Below, one piece after another: positions 57,044 to 64,000 of a stretch of DNA of 64,000 nucleotides. How positions within the stretch are numbered: position 1 is the stretch's first letter; each line of letters opens with the position of its first letter. The position numbers were made by a program, and so were the translations under genes. Under the pieces are notes generated by a model. It was not told the DNA's origin. It made no database searches and saw only the letters and a list, made by a program, of their open reading frames with translations. The DNA is from Pseudonocardia kunmingensis (GTDB taxonomy: Bacteria; Actinomycetota; Actinomycetes; Mycobacteriales; Pseudonocardiaceae). Location of the stretch: positions 1,364,001 to 1,428,000 of the forward strand of contig NZ_VFPA01000003.1 in assembly GCF_006716445.1 (NCBI RefSeq), in the 5' to 3' direction.

Positions 57044-58065
57044 TGGGACGGCGCAGCCGGGTGCGGGGCTCCATGGTCCCCGAGGCCGAGTTCAGCTCCT
57101 ACTACGGGCGTCCGATCCTCAAGAAGCCCACGTGGAAGAACCCGGACGTCCCGCTCTACCTGTGGGTGGGCGGCCTGGCGGGCACGTCGTCGGTGATCGC
57201 CGCGCTCGCCGACGCCACCGGCCGTCCGGTGCTGCGCCGCGGTGGCCGCCTCGCCGCGGCGGGAGGTGCGGCGATCGGCACCGTCGCGCTGATCCACGAC
57301 CTCGGCCGGCCGAGCCGCTTCCTGAACATGCTCCGGGTGGTCAAACCGACGTCGCCGCTGTCGGTGGGGTCGTGGATCCTCGCGCCGTTCGCGGGGGCGG
57401 CGTCCGCGGCGGCCGCCTCCGAGCTCACCGGCGTCGCCCCGGCGCTGGGCCGGCTCGCGGGCTGGGGCGCGGCCGCCTTCGGACCACCGCTGGCCAGCTA
57501 CACCGGCGTGCTGCTCGCCGACACCGCCGTCCCCGCGTGGCACGAGGCGCACGGGGAGCTGCCGGTGCTGTTCGCCGCGAGCGGTGCGGCCGCAGGCGCG
57601 GGCGCCCAGCTCGTCGTCACCGGGATCGCCGGGAACCGCCGTGAGCGCACCCCGGTGGTCCGCCTGGCGGTGGTGGGCGCCGCCGCCGAGCTCGTCGCCG
57701 GGGAGCTCCTGGAACGGCGGCTCGAACGCCTGCCCGGCGGCGTCGTGGACGCGTGGCGCGCGGGCAAGGCGGGCCGCTGGAACCGCCTCGCCCGCCTCCT
57801 GACCGCGGCCGGCGGCCTCGGGGCGCTGCTGGCGGGCCTGCGCGGACGGCCCGGTCGGGTGGCCGCCGTCGCGTCCGGGGCGGCGCTCGCCGCGGGCTCG
57901 CTCGCCACCCGCTTCGCCGCGTTCGAGGCCGGCACGGCCTCGGCGGCCGACCCCGAGCACGTGGTCGCCCCGCAGCGGGCCCGCCTCGCGGCGCAGGGCC
58001 CGGCGAGCGCCGAGGGTTCCTGGCTCGCCGGCGAACGCGCCACCCGCCCCGTCCCCCGGTCCTGA
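57043..58065 (+). CDS. NrfD/PsrC-like membrane subunit of formate dehydrogenase
   Basis: 340 residues, mostly hydrophobic with 8-9 helices. The family motif is near the N-terminus: FSSYYGRPILKKPTWKNPDVPLYLWVGGLAGTSS, and later HDLGRPSRFLNMLRVVKPTSPLSVGSW. It is a heme-less quinone-reducing anchor of the NrfD class, in place of the cytochrome b subunit (FdnI) used in E. coli. The ATG at 57043 shares one base with the fdhB stop. An in-frame upstream start at 56971 would overlap fdhB needlessly. Confidence 0.88.
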   Translation: MGRRSRVRGSMVPEAEFSSYYGRPILKKPTWKNPDVPLYLWVGGLAGTSSVIAALADATGRPVLRRGGRLAAAGGAAIGTVALIHDLGRPSRFLNMLRVVKPTSPLSVGSWILAPFAGAASAAAASELTGVAPALGRLAGWGAAAFGPPLASYTGVLLADTAVPAWHEAHGELPVLFAASGAAAGAGAQLVVTGIAGNRRERTPVVRLAVVGAAAELVAGELLERRLERLPGGVVDAWRAGKAGRWNRLARLLTAAGGLGALLAGLRGRPGRVAAVASGAALAAGSLATRFAAFEAGTASAADPEHVVAPQRARLAAQGPASAEGSWLAGERATRPVPRS

Positions 58066-58095
58066 GGCGCGGTGCGTGCCCCAGCATGATCGACA

Positions 58096-58110
58096 CCCCC
58101 CGTCCGGGGG
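58096..58110 (+). terminator. G/C hairpin after the formate dehydrogenase operon
   Basis: CCCCC-N5-GGGGG, 30 bp past the operon end, followed by a second CCCGCC/GGCGGG pairing. Weak but well placed. Confidence 0.35.
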
Positions 58111-58164
58111 CCCGCCCGGCGGGTCGTTGCCATGATCACCGCAGATCAGTGCCATGGTGGAGGG

Positions 58165-59538
58165 ATGGAGGGCCTCGACCTGACCTCGGACCTGACCGCG
58201 CTCACCGCGGCCGAGATCGTGTCGCGGGTGCACGACGGGCGCAGCAGCGCCGTCGACGTCGCCCGCGCCCACCTCGCCCGGATCGCCGCCCACGACCCGG
58301 AGATCGGCGCGTTCGCCGAGCACGACCCCGAGCGCGTGCTCGCCGAGGCCGGGGGCGTCGACTCGCGCGCCGACCGGTTCGCGCTCCCGCTCGCCGGCGT
58401 GCCGGTCGTGGTCCCCGACGACGTGGACGTCGCCGGCTACCCCACCCGCCACGGCTCCGCCGCGACCCGCACCGACCCGGCGCGCCGCGACGACGAGCTG
58501 GTGAAGCGGATGCGCGCCGCGGGCGCGGTCGTGATCGGCAAGGCGCGGATGCCCGAGCTCGCGGTGTGGGGGTTCTCCCACGGCGTCACGCGCAACCCCC
58601 TCGACCCCACGCTCGACCCCGGCGGGTCCGGGGTCGCCGCGGCGGTCGCCGCCCGGATGGCGGTGCTCGCGATCGCCACCGACGGCGGCGGCGCGATCCG
58701 CAACCCGGCCGCCTGCTGCGGGCTCGTGGGCCTCAAACCGGGCCCGCAGGTGGTGCCGCTGCCCCGTGGCGCCGACGAGCACTGGTGCGGGCTCGGCGCC
58801 ACCGGTCCGCTCGCCCGCACCGCCGGGGACGCCGCCCTGCTGCTCGGCGTGCTCACGAAGAGCGACATCGACCTCGATGTGCCCGGCCCGCGCCGCATCG
58901 CGCTCTCGCTGCGGGTCCCGTGGCCGGTGGGGCGCCTGCAGCCCGACCACCGCGCCGCCGCGATCGGCGGCGCCGCCCGGCTGCGCGCCGGACCGGATGC
59001 CGCGATCGTCGCGTTCGCCGACCCGCCCTACCCGCGGGGCCTCGCCACGCAGTGGCTGCGCCGCTGGCAGGCGGGCGTGGCGCGGGAGGCCGACGCGATC
59101 GGGCTCGACCTCGACGCCGCGGAGCGGCGCACCGCCGCCGTCGTGCGCAAGGGCAGGCGCGTCCTGCGCTTCACGCCACCCGCCGCGGGGGCCCCGGCCG
59201 CGTGGCGCGACCGGGTGCTCGCGTGGATGGACGAGGGCGGCTACGACATGCTGCTCGGCCCCGCCACCATCCGGCCCCCGGTGCGGGCCGGGGCGATGGT
59301 CGGGCAGGGGTACCGCACGAGCGTGCTCGCCATGGCCACCCGCCTGCCGTGCGCGCCCGCGTGGAACCTGGCCGGGCTGCCCGCGGTGGTGGCGCCGGTG
59401 CTGATCGGAGGCCGGCCGGTGGGCGTCCAGCTGGTCGGGCGCCCCGGGGCCGAGGCCGCCCTGCTCGCCACCGCGGCCCGGCTGGAGCGGCGCGCGGTGC
59501 CGACGGCCGGCGCGGCCGCGCCCCGGGTCTACGCGTAG
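58165..59538 (+). CDS. Amidase-signature-family protein lacking the catalytic serine
   Basis: 457 residues with the amidase-signature layout: LTALTAAEIVSRVHDGRSSAVDVARAHL, GVPVVVPDD, catalytic Lys in VIGKARMPELAVWG, LDPGGSGVAAAVAA, and ATDGGGAIRNPAACCGLVGLKPG. In active members the last motif is TDTGGSIRIPA, whose Ser is the acyl-enzyme nucleophile; here it is Ala. The upstream GGSSGG loop is also shortened to GGSG. Lys and one Ser remain. It is therefore probably catalytically dead as an amidase or works by another mechanism; other motifs are intact and the frame is open. ATG 58165 is chosen on family alignment; ATG 58132 is possible. Confidence 0.8.
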   Translation: MEGLDLTSDLTALTAAEIVSRVHDGRSSAVDVARAHLARIAAHDPEIGAFAEHDPERVLAEAGGVDSRADRFALPLAGVPVVVPDDVDVAGYPTRHGSAATRTDPARRDDELVKRMRAAGAVVIGKARMPELAVWGFSHGVTRNPLDPTLDPGGSGVAAAVAARMAVLAIATDGGGAIRNPAACCGLVGLKPGPQVVPLPRGADEHWCGLGATGPLARTAGDAALLLGVLTKSDIDLDVPGPRRIALSLRVPWPVGRLQPDHRAAAIGGAARLRAGPDAAIVAFADPPYPRGLATQWLRRWQAGVAREADAIGLDLDAAERRTAAVVRKGRRVLRFTPPAAGAPAAWRDRVLAWMDEGGYDMLLGPATIRPPVRAGAMVGQGYRTSVLAMATRLPCAPAWNLAGLPAVVAPVLIGGRPVGVQLVGRPGAEAALLATAARLERRAVPTAGAAAPRVYA

Positions 59539-59591
59539 CGATCGGGGAGTGACCCCGGCGCGACAGGGGTGGCGCCCGGCCCACCTCGGTG

Positions 59592-60626
59592 TCACACGGT
59601 GAGCACGGCGACGACGGCGACGTAGGTGGTGATCAGCGCGATGCCGTCGAAGCCGACGCGGCCGGGCCCACGGGATTGGCGCACGAGGAGCCCCGCGACG
59701 ACGACGATGGTCATGAGGGCGCTGGCCAGGGTGAGGAACAGCTCGTCCGGCCCGGCTCGGTGGTACAGGGATCCGCCGCGGTAGAAGGTGTCTCCGACTG
59801 CGATGTTGAGCGCGTCGAACGAGTTGCCGCCGAGGACCGCACCGATGGCGAGCGTGAGGGCGCCACGACGGACGGCGGTGATCGCGGTGACGGTCTCGGG
59901 CAGGGCGTTGACGATCCCGAGCAGGACCGCGCCGACGAAACCGGCGGTGAGGCCCGTCGCGTCGATGATTCCTTCGGCAGCGAGTGCGAGGGCTGCGCCG
60001 CCGGCGCTGACCGCGGCGCCGATGACGACGAACTCGGCCCAGACGGCCCGCGTCGGCCGCTCGTCGGTGTCCTCCTCGGCGGGTTCGTCGATGCGCGTGC
60101 CGCGGGTGCGTACGGCTTCCCACATCGGTCGGCTGCCGTTGCGTCGGATGAGCAGGAGACCGCCGACGTACACGGCAACGAGCACAACGGACATCGGGTG
60201 GATCGCCGCGACGGTGAACGGGGGCAGGTAGGCGGCGAGCACGACAAGGGTGAGCAGCGCGAGGAGCAGGCAGCCGAACAGGATGTTCGACAGGGACGCG
60301 GCGGCGTGCTCGAGGTTGCCGCGTCGGTAGAACAGGTCGGCGACGGCAACGGCGAGGGTTTGCGCCGCGATGCCTCCGACGGCATTGCTGTAGGCCAGCG
60401 TCGGGTTGTCGCCGGCCGCGGCGACCGCGGTGATGACGATGCCGGACAGGGAGCTGGCGGCGCCGAAGAACACCGCCCCGAACACGGCCTCGCCCCAGCC
60501 GGTGCGGTCGGCGAGGGTGTCCCCGAGCGACGCCATGCGGATCGCCCCCGCCACCGTCGCCAGCGCCGCGACGACGAACACCACGACGCTGACCGTGACC
60601 GGCCAGGGACCGAGGAGTCCCTCCAT
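59592..60626 (-). CDS. Sodium/calcium-exchanger-family (CaCA) membrane protein
   Basis: 344 residues with ten or so hydrophobic segments in two inverted halves. Each half carries an alpha-repeat: FGAASSLSGIVITAVAAAGDNPTLAYSNAVGGIAAQT and VLLGIVNALPETVTAITAVRRGALTLAIGAVLGGNSFDALN (the P-E-T pattern typical of CaCA). A charged cytoplasmic loop (~residues 160-195) separates them. It is predicted to exchange Ca2+ or another cation for Na+ or H+. The first repeat lacks the usual acidic residue, so ion specificity is uncertain. ATG 60626 is preferred over the GTG just before it. Confidence 0.83.
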   Translation of the reverse strand: MEGLLGPWPVTVSVVVFVVAALATVAGAIRMASLGDTLADRTGWGEAVFGAVFFGAASSLSGIVITAVAAAGDNPTLAYSNAVGGIAAQTLAVAVADLFYRRGNLEHAAASLSNILFGCLLLALLTLVVLAAYLPPFTVAAIHPMSVVLVAVYVGGLLLIRRNGSRPMWEAVRTRGTRIDEPAEEDTDERPTRAVWAEFVVIGAAVSAGGAALALAAEGIIDATGLTAGFVGAVLLGIVNALPETVTAITAVRRGALTLAIGAVLGGNSFDALNIAVGDTFYRGGSLYHRAGPDELFLTLASALMTIVVVAGLLVRQSRGPGRVGFDGIALITTYVAVVAVLTV

Positions 60627-60896
60627 CACGACCCGGCCGCGGAACGGTCGGCGTCATCGCGTCGTCGGTGCCGGGTCACGTGGAGCAGCCCCTCGGCCGC
60701 GCCGTTGGCCTCACTGTCCCCCTCGCAGTCGGTGTCCCCCGACGGGATGTCCGCCTCGCCGGCTCCGGCCGTCTACCCGACCGATCCGCTCGCGACACGT
60801 CCCCCTGCTGCCCCCTCGAGTGGCGCGGTGGAGCTCAGCTCCGACAGGCCCGCTCCCTGGGAAGTCCCGAGGCCGCGGTGCTGCGATGCTCCCGGT

Positions 60897-62234
60897 GTGG
60901 ACGGGATCGGTCTCAACATCGGTTTGGTGCTGCTGTTCGTCTTGGTGGGCGGTTACTTCTCCGCCTCGGAGCTGGCGCTCGTGTCGCTGCGGGAGGGGCA
61001 GGTCGCGCGGCTCTCCTCGAGAAGCAGACGAGGAGCCACGGTGTCCCGGCTGCGGGAGGATCCGAACCGCTTCCTGGCCGCGGTCCAGATCGGCGTAACG
61101 CTGGCGGGGTTCTTCTCCGCCGCCTACGGTGGCTCGACCCTCGCAGCACCGCTCGGCGGGCTCTTCACGTCATGGGGGTTGCCGGCCGGGCTGGCGGGCA
61201 CGCTCGCGCTCGTCGTGGTCACCGCACTGATCTCGTTCGTCTCCCTCGTCCTGGGCGAGCTCGTCCCCAAGCGGTTGGCCCTGCAGCGCGCGGAGGGCGT
61301 GGCGCTGTTCGTCGCGCCCGTGCTCGACCGCATCGCCTCCCTGGCCCGACCGGTCATCTGGCTGCTGTCGCGCACGACCGACGGCGTCGTCCGGCTGCTC
61401 GGCCTCAACCCGAGGGCCGGCGGTGAACAGGTCTCCGAGGAAGAGCTGCGCGACATGGTGGCGAGCCACGAACAGCTCGACCGCGAGGAACGCCGGGTGC
61501 TCGCCGACGTGTTCGACGCCGCGGACCGCCACCTGCGGGAGGTCATGCTCCCGCGGACGGAGGTCGACTTCCTGCGCGCGGCCACCGACCTCGAGGAGGC
61601 CACGCGCGCGATCGTCGGTAAGCCGCACTCCCGCTACCCCGTCACCGGAGAAGGGGTCGACGACGTCGTCGGCGTCGTGCACGTGCGCGACCTGCTCACC
61701 GCCGCGCTGCGGAGCCGACCCGGCGGCGCTCCCCGCACGGTCGGCGACGTGATGCGCCCGGTGCACGCGCTCCCGGAGAACAAGCCGATGCTCGTCGCGA
61801 TGTCCGAGATGCGGGCTCGGCGCGTGCACCTCGCCGTCGTCGTCGACGAGTACGGCGGCACCGCCGGCATCGTCACGCTGGAGGACCTGATCGAGGAGAT
61901 CGTCGGCGACATCGACGACGAGTTCGACTCCCCCCGGCTGACGTCGGCCGTACGGGACCGGGCCGACGGTGACGGCGGAGAGGCGCTCCTCGACGGGCTG
62001 CTGCACCGCGACGAGTTCCGCGACCGCACCGGGCTCGAACTGCCCGACGGCGCCTTCGACACCCTCGGCGGCTACGTCCAGGACGCACTCGGCCGGATCC
62101 CCGCGGTCGGAGACCACGTCCCGCTGCACGGGGCGGCGCTCGTCGTGGCGGAGATGGATGGCCGTCGCGTGGCGAGCGTGCGGTTCGAGCGGACCACCGA
62201 CACCGCATCCGGCAGGCCGCAGGACGGGCCCTGA
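60897..62234 (+). CDS. CNNM/CorC-family membrane protein with CBS pair (HlyC/CorC type)
   Basis: 445 residues. N-terminal DUF21/CNNM membrane domain (~1-190: LLFVLVGGYFSASELALVSLRE, LVLGELVPKRLALQRAE), then a CBS pair (~200-340: REVMLPRTEVDFLRA, VVVDEYGGTAGIVTLEDLIEEIVGDI) and a C-terminal CorC_HlyC transporter-associated domain (RTGLELPDGAFDTLGGYV ... GRRVASVRFER). Family members handle Mg2+ or Co2+ transport and are gated by nucleotide binding at the CBS domains. A GTG start is used. Divergent from the CaCA exchanger across a 270-bp gap in which I see no clear site; both genes may serve divalent cation homeostasis. Confidence 0.88.
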   Translation: MDGIGLNIGLVLLFVLVGGYFSASELALVSLREGQVARLSSRSRRGATVSRLREDPNRFLAAVQIGVTLAGFFSAAYGGSTLAAPLGGLFTSWGLPAGLAGTLALVVVTALISFVSLVLGELVPKRLALQRAEGVALFVAPVLDRIASLARPVIWLLSRTTDGVVRLLGLNPRAGGEQVSEEELRDMVASHEQLDREERRVLADVFDAADRHLREVMLPRTEVDFLRAATDLEEATRAIVGKPHSRYPVTGEGVDDVVGVVHVRDLLTAALRSRPGGAPRTVGDVMRPVHALPENKPMLVAMSEMRARRVHLAVVVDEYGGTAGIVTLEDLIEEIVGDIDDEFDSPRLTSAVRDRADGDGGEALLDGLLHRDEFRDRTGLELPDGAFDTLGGYVQDALGRIPAVGDHVPLHGAALVVAEMDGRRVASVRFERTTDTASGRPQDGP

Positions 62235-62250
62235 CCGCTCCACGTGCGAG

Positions 62251-63351
62251 TCAGGTGGGGGGCGTCCACTCGCCCGTGGCCAGGAAGCGTTCCAGGGTCT
62301 CCGTGTAGGGCTTCAGGTCCATCCCCTGCTCGGCCACCCACCCGTCGTCGTAGTAGCTGTGGCTGTAGCGCTCGCCGCCGTCGCAGATCAGCGTGACGAC
62401 GCTGCCGCGCACCCCCTCCTCGCGCATCCGCGCCACCAGCTGCCAGACACCCCAGAGGTTCGTGCCCGTCGAGCCGCCCGCCCACCGGCCGGTGACGGCG
62501 TGCAGGTGCCGCGCCGCCGCGACGCTCGCCGCGTCGGGCACGGGGATCATCAGGTCGATCACGCTGGGCACGAAGCTGGGCTCCATCCGGGGGCGCCCGA
62601 TGCCCTCGATCCGCGACGGCATCCCGGTGCCGTAGTCGGGAGCCCCGGTGACCCAGCCGGGGAAGAACGCCGAGTTCTCCGGGTCCACCACCGCGAGGCG
62701 CGTGCAGTGGCGCCGGTAGCGCAGGTAGCGCCCGATCGTGGCCGACGTGCCGCCGGTGCCCGCGCCCATCACGATCCACTCCGGCACCGGGTGGCGTTCC
62801 AGCGCGAGCTGCTCGAAGATCGACTCCGCGATGTTGTTGTTGCCCCGCCAGTCGGTGGCGCGCTCGGCGTAGGTGAACTGGTCGAGGTAGTGGCCGCCGG
62901 TCTCGTCGGCGAGCCGCTGCGCCTCGGTGTACATCTCGGGCGCGCGGTCCACGAAGTGGCAGCGGCCGCCGTAGCGCTCGATCAGCGCGATCTTCTCCGG
63001 GCTGGTGCGCCGCGGCATCACCGCCACGAACGGCACGCCGATCAACCGCGCGAAGTACGCCTCCGACACCGCCGTGGACCCCGAGCTCGCCTCGACGACG
63101 GTCGTGCCCTCGACGATCCAGCCGTTGGCCAGCGCGTACAGGAACAACGACCGGGCCAGCCGGTGCTTGAGGCTGCCGGTCGGGTGCACCGACTCGTCCT
63201 TGAGGTAGACGTCCACGCCCCACTCGGGTGGGAGCGGGAAGACGTGCAGGTGCGTGTCGGCGGAGCGGTTGGCGTCGGCCTCCACGAGCCGGATCGCCTC
63301 GGTCACCCAGGCGCGGGTGCGGTGGCAGGAACGGTCGACGGGTTCGGGCAC
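62251..63351 (-). CDS. PLP-dependent cysteine-synthase-family enzyme, Cds1-like cysteine desulfhydrase
   Basis: 366 residues, fold-type II PLP enzyme. Schiff-base Lys in HPTGSLKHR, substrate loop EASSGSTAVSEAYFARL, phosphate-binding loop MGAGTGGTSATIGRYLRY, and cofactor Ser/Asp region near LICDGGERY. Sequence wording such as DWRGNNNIAESIFEQL and GGSTGTNLWG follows the Mycobacterium tuberculosis Cds1 (Rv3684) group, which breaks cysteine to H2S, ammonia and pyruvate. Ordinary cysteine synthases (CysK/CysM) are about 310 residues and lack this N-terminus. A GTG start. No other sulfur gene is adjacent. Confidence 0.83.
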   Translation of the reverse strand: MPEPVDRSCHRTRAWVTEAIRLVEADANRSADTHLHVFPLPPEWGVDVYLKDESVHPTGSLKHRLARSLFLYALANGWIVEGTTVVEASSGSTAVSEAYFARLIGVPFVAVMPRRTSPEKIALIERYGGRCHFVDRAPEMYTEAQRLADETGGHYLDQFTYAERATDWRGNNNIAESIFEQLALERHPVPEWIVMGAGTGGTSATIGRYLRYRRHCTRLAVVDPENSAFFPGWVTGAPDYGTGMPSRIEGIGRPRMEPSFVPSVIDLMIPVPDAASVAAARHLHAVTGRWAGGSTGTNLWGVWQLVARMREEGVRGSVVTLICDGGERYSHSYYDDGWVAEQGMDLKPYTETLERFLATGEWTPPT

Positions 63352-63377
63352 GTCGCCGAGTATCGCCCCCCGGTCCG

Positions 63378-64000
63378 TCAGCTCCACGGGCCCGTGATCG
63401 CGAACAGCGTGCCGGGCACCTGGACGTTGGCGAACAGCACGCTGCCGTCGCGGCTGAAGACCGGGCCGGTGAACTCGCTGCCCTGCTCGGTGCGGGCCAC
63501 CCGGAACGTCGTGCCGTCCTCGGTGGCGCCGACGAGGTGGTTGCCCGAGTTCCCGTCCTCGGCGAGGATCACGCCGCCGTACGGGGAGACGCTGATGTTG
63601 TCGGGCCCGTCGGCCCCGTCCTCCTCGCCCGCGAACTGCAGCCGCAGCGTCATCGTGGACGCACGCGGGTCGTAGAACCACACCTGCCCGCGGTGGTTGC
63701 CGGGGCTGTCGCCGCCGGTGTAGCTCGACACGACGTACGCCCCGCTCGCGCCGTTCTGCCCGGGCCCCCACCACGCACCCTCCAGCTTGTGCGCGCGGGT
63801 GACGCGGCCGTCGTCGAGCTGGGTGCGGGTGGGCTCCTCCCGCGCGTCGCGGTCGGGCACCTCCACCCACTCGACGGCGTAGGTGGTGCCGGCGGACCCG
63901 GCGCGGGAGAGGTCGTCGACGTGCTCGCCGGACTCGTCGGTGCAGCGCATCGCGGCCAGCGCCCCGTCGCTGCCCCCGAGCTCGCGCAGCACGCCGCGGC
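63378..64000 (-). CDS. PhoX/DUF839-family protein, C-terminal part only (cut by window end)
   Basis: The last ~205 residues of a minus-strand gene that runs off the right edge; the N-terminus and signal are not visible. The recognisable part is the PhoX C-terminal propeller region: KLEGAWWGPG, GQVWFYDPRASTMTLRLQF, DGPDNISVSPYGGVILAEDGN and LFANVQVPGTLFAITGPW. PhoX proteins are Tat-exported, calcium/iron-dependent alkaline phosphatases, but DUF839 also includes proteins of unknown activity. It ends 27 bp before the Cds1-like gene in the same direction. Confidence 0.8.
   Translation of the reverse strand, partial: RGVLRELGGSDGALAAMRCTDESGEHVDDLSRAGSAGTTYAVEWVEVPDRDAREEPTRTQLDDGRVTRAHKLEGAWWGPGQNGASGAYVVSSYTGGDSPGNHRGQVWFYDPRASTMTLRLQFAGEEDGADGPDNISVSPYGGVILAEDGNSGNHLVGATEDGTTFRVARTEQGSEFTGPVFSRDGSVLFANVQVPGTLFAITGPWS

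Noticed and set aside
56920..60657. A 1,245-codon minus-strand frame across the NrfD, amidase and exchanger genes
   Set aside because: Low-complexity Arg/His-rich translation without domains; crosses several well-supported genes on both strands.
60630..60896. Small gene or riboswitch in the gap between the exchanger and the CNNM-like gene
   Set aside because: No frame with a ribosome site and no conserved riboswitch pattern could be recognised.

Overview
The window is very GC-rich (roughly 73-75 percent by eye). It has dense genes, many GTG and some TTG starts, and frequent 4-bp ATGA/GTGA stop-start overlaps. Its families (IclR regulators, an ECF42-type sigma factor with a DGPF partner, a single-chain acyl-CoA carboxylase, a DUF2795 protein, a Cds1-like enzyme) point to an actinomycete, most likely Pseudonocardia or another Pseudonocardiaceae. 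No rRNA, phage or CRISPR locus is present and no transposase is visible. The genus is an inference.

Layout. 1-11.6 kb: a DHA2 drug transporter, small hydrolases, a 1,880-residue acyl-CoA carboxylase, a GH3 glycosidase, a glutathionyl-hydroquinone-reductase-like protein and GtrA. 11.7-18.1 kb: 4-hydroxybenzoate to protocatechuate to ring cleavage (pobA-pcaH-pcaG), divergent from an IclR regulator, then an acetamidase/formamidase, SDR and epoxide-hydrolase run. 18.1-20.3 kb: DGPF protein plus ECF42 sigma factor, a 168-nt near-palindrome, YggT. 20.4-26.3 kb: a NikABCDE-type ABC importer divergent from an Fe/Mn superoxide dismutase, with a Nur-box-like operator between them and a second one after the last importer gene. 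26.5-35.8 kb: a two-component system, an IclR regulator with benzoylformate decarboxylase and an MHS-family transporter (mandelate/aromatic acid use), a fluoroacetate-dehalogenase-type hydrolase, CinA and a patatin.

36-51.6 kb is the most unusual region: a twice-repeated cassette for what looks like an alginate-like polyuronate exopolysaccharide. Each copy encodes a nucleotide-sugar dehydrogenase (lacking the usual C-terminal domain), a processive GT2 synthase, a large secreted beta-helix protein with a C-terminal membrane anchor, and a mannuronan-C5-epimerase-like lipoprotein carrying the YGxDPH active-site motif. Copy A also holds a polysaccharide-lyase-like lipoprotein, and a PL7-type alginate lyase lies between the copies. 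The logic (sugar oxidation, polymerisation, surface epimerisation, trimming) parallels Pseudomonas alginate synthesis, but I see no PilZ/Alg44, AlgK, AlgE or O-acetylation genes here.

51.7-58.1 kb: a DUF2795 gene, a STAS anti-anti-sigma factor, a selenocysteine tRNA, and a membrane-linked formate dehydrogenase operon whose catalytic subunit contains an in-frame UGA followed by a SECIS-like hairpin, so it should be read as a selenoprotein. 58.2-64 kb: an amidase homologue without its nucleophilic serine, a Ca2+/cation exchanger, a CNNM/CorC-type protein, a Cds1-like PLP enzyme and the C-terminal part of a PhoX-like protein cut by the window end. Four copies of a related ~50-bp hairpin are scattered between genes.
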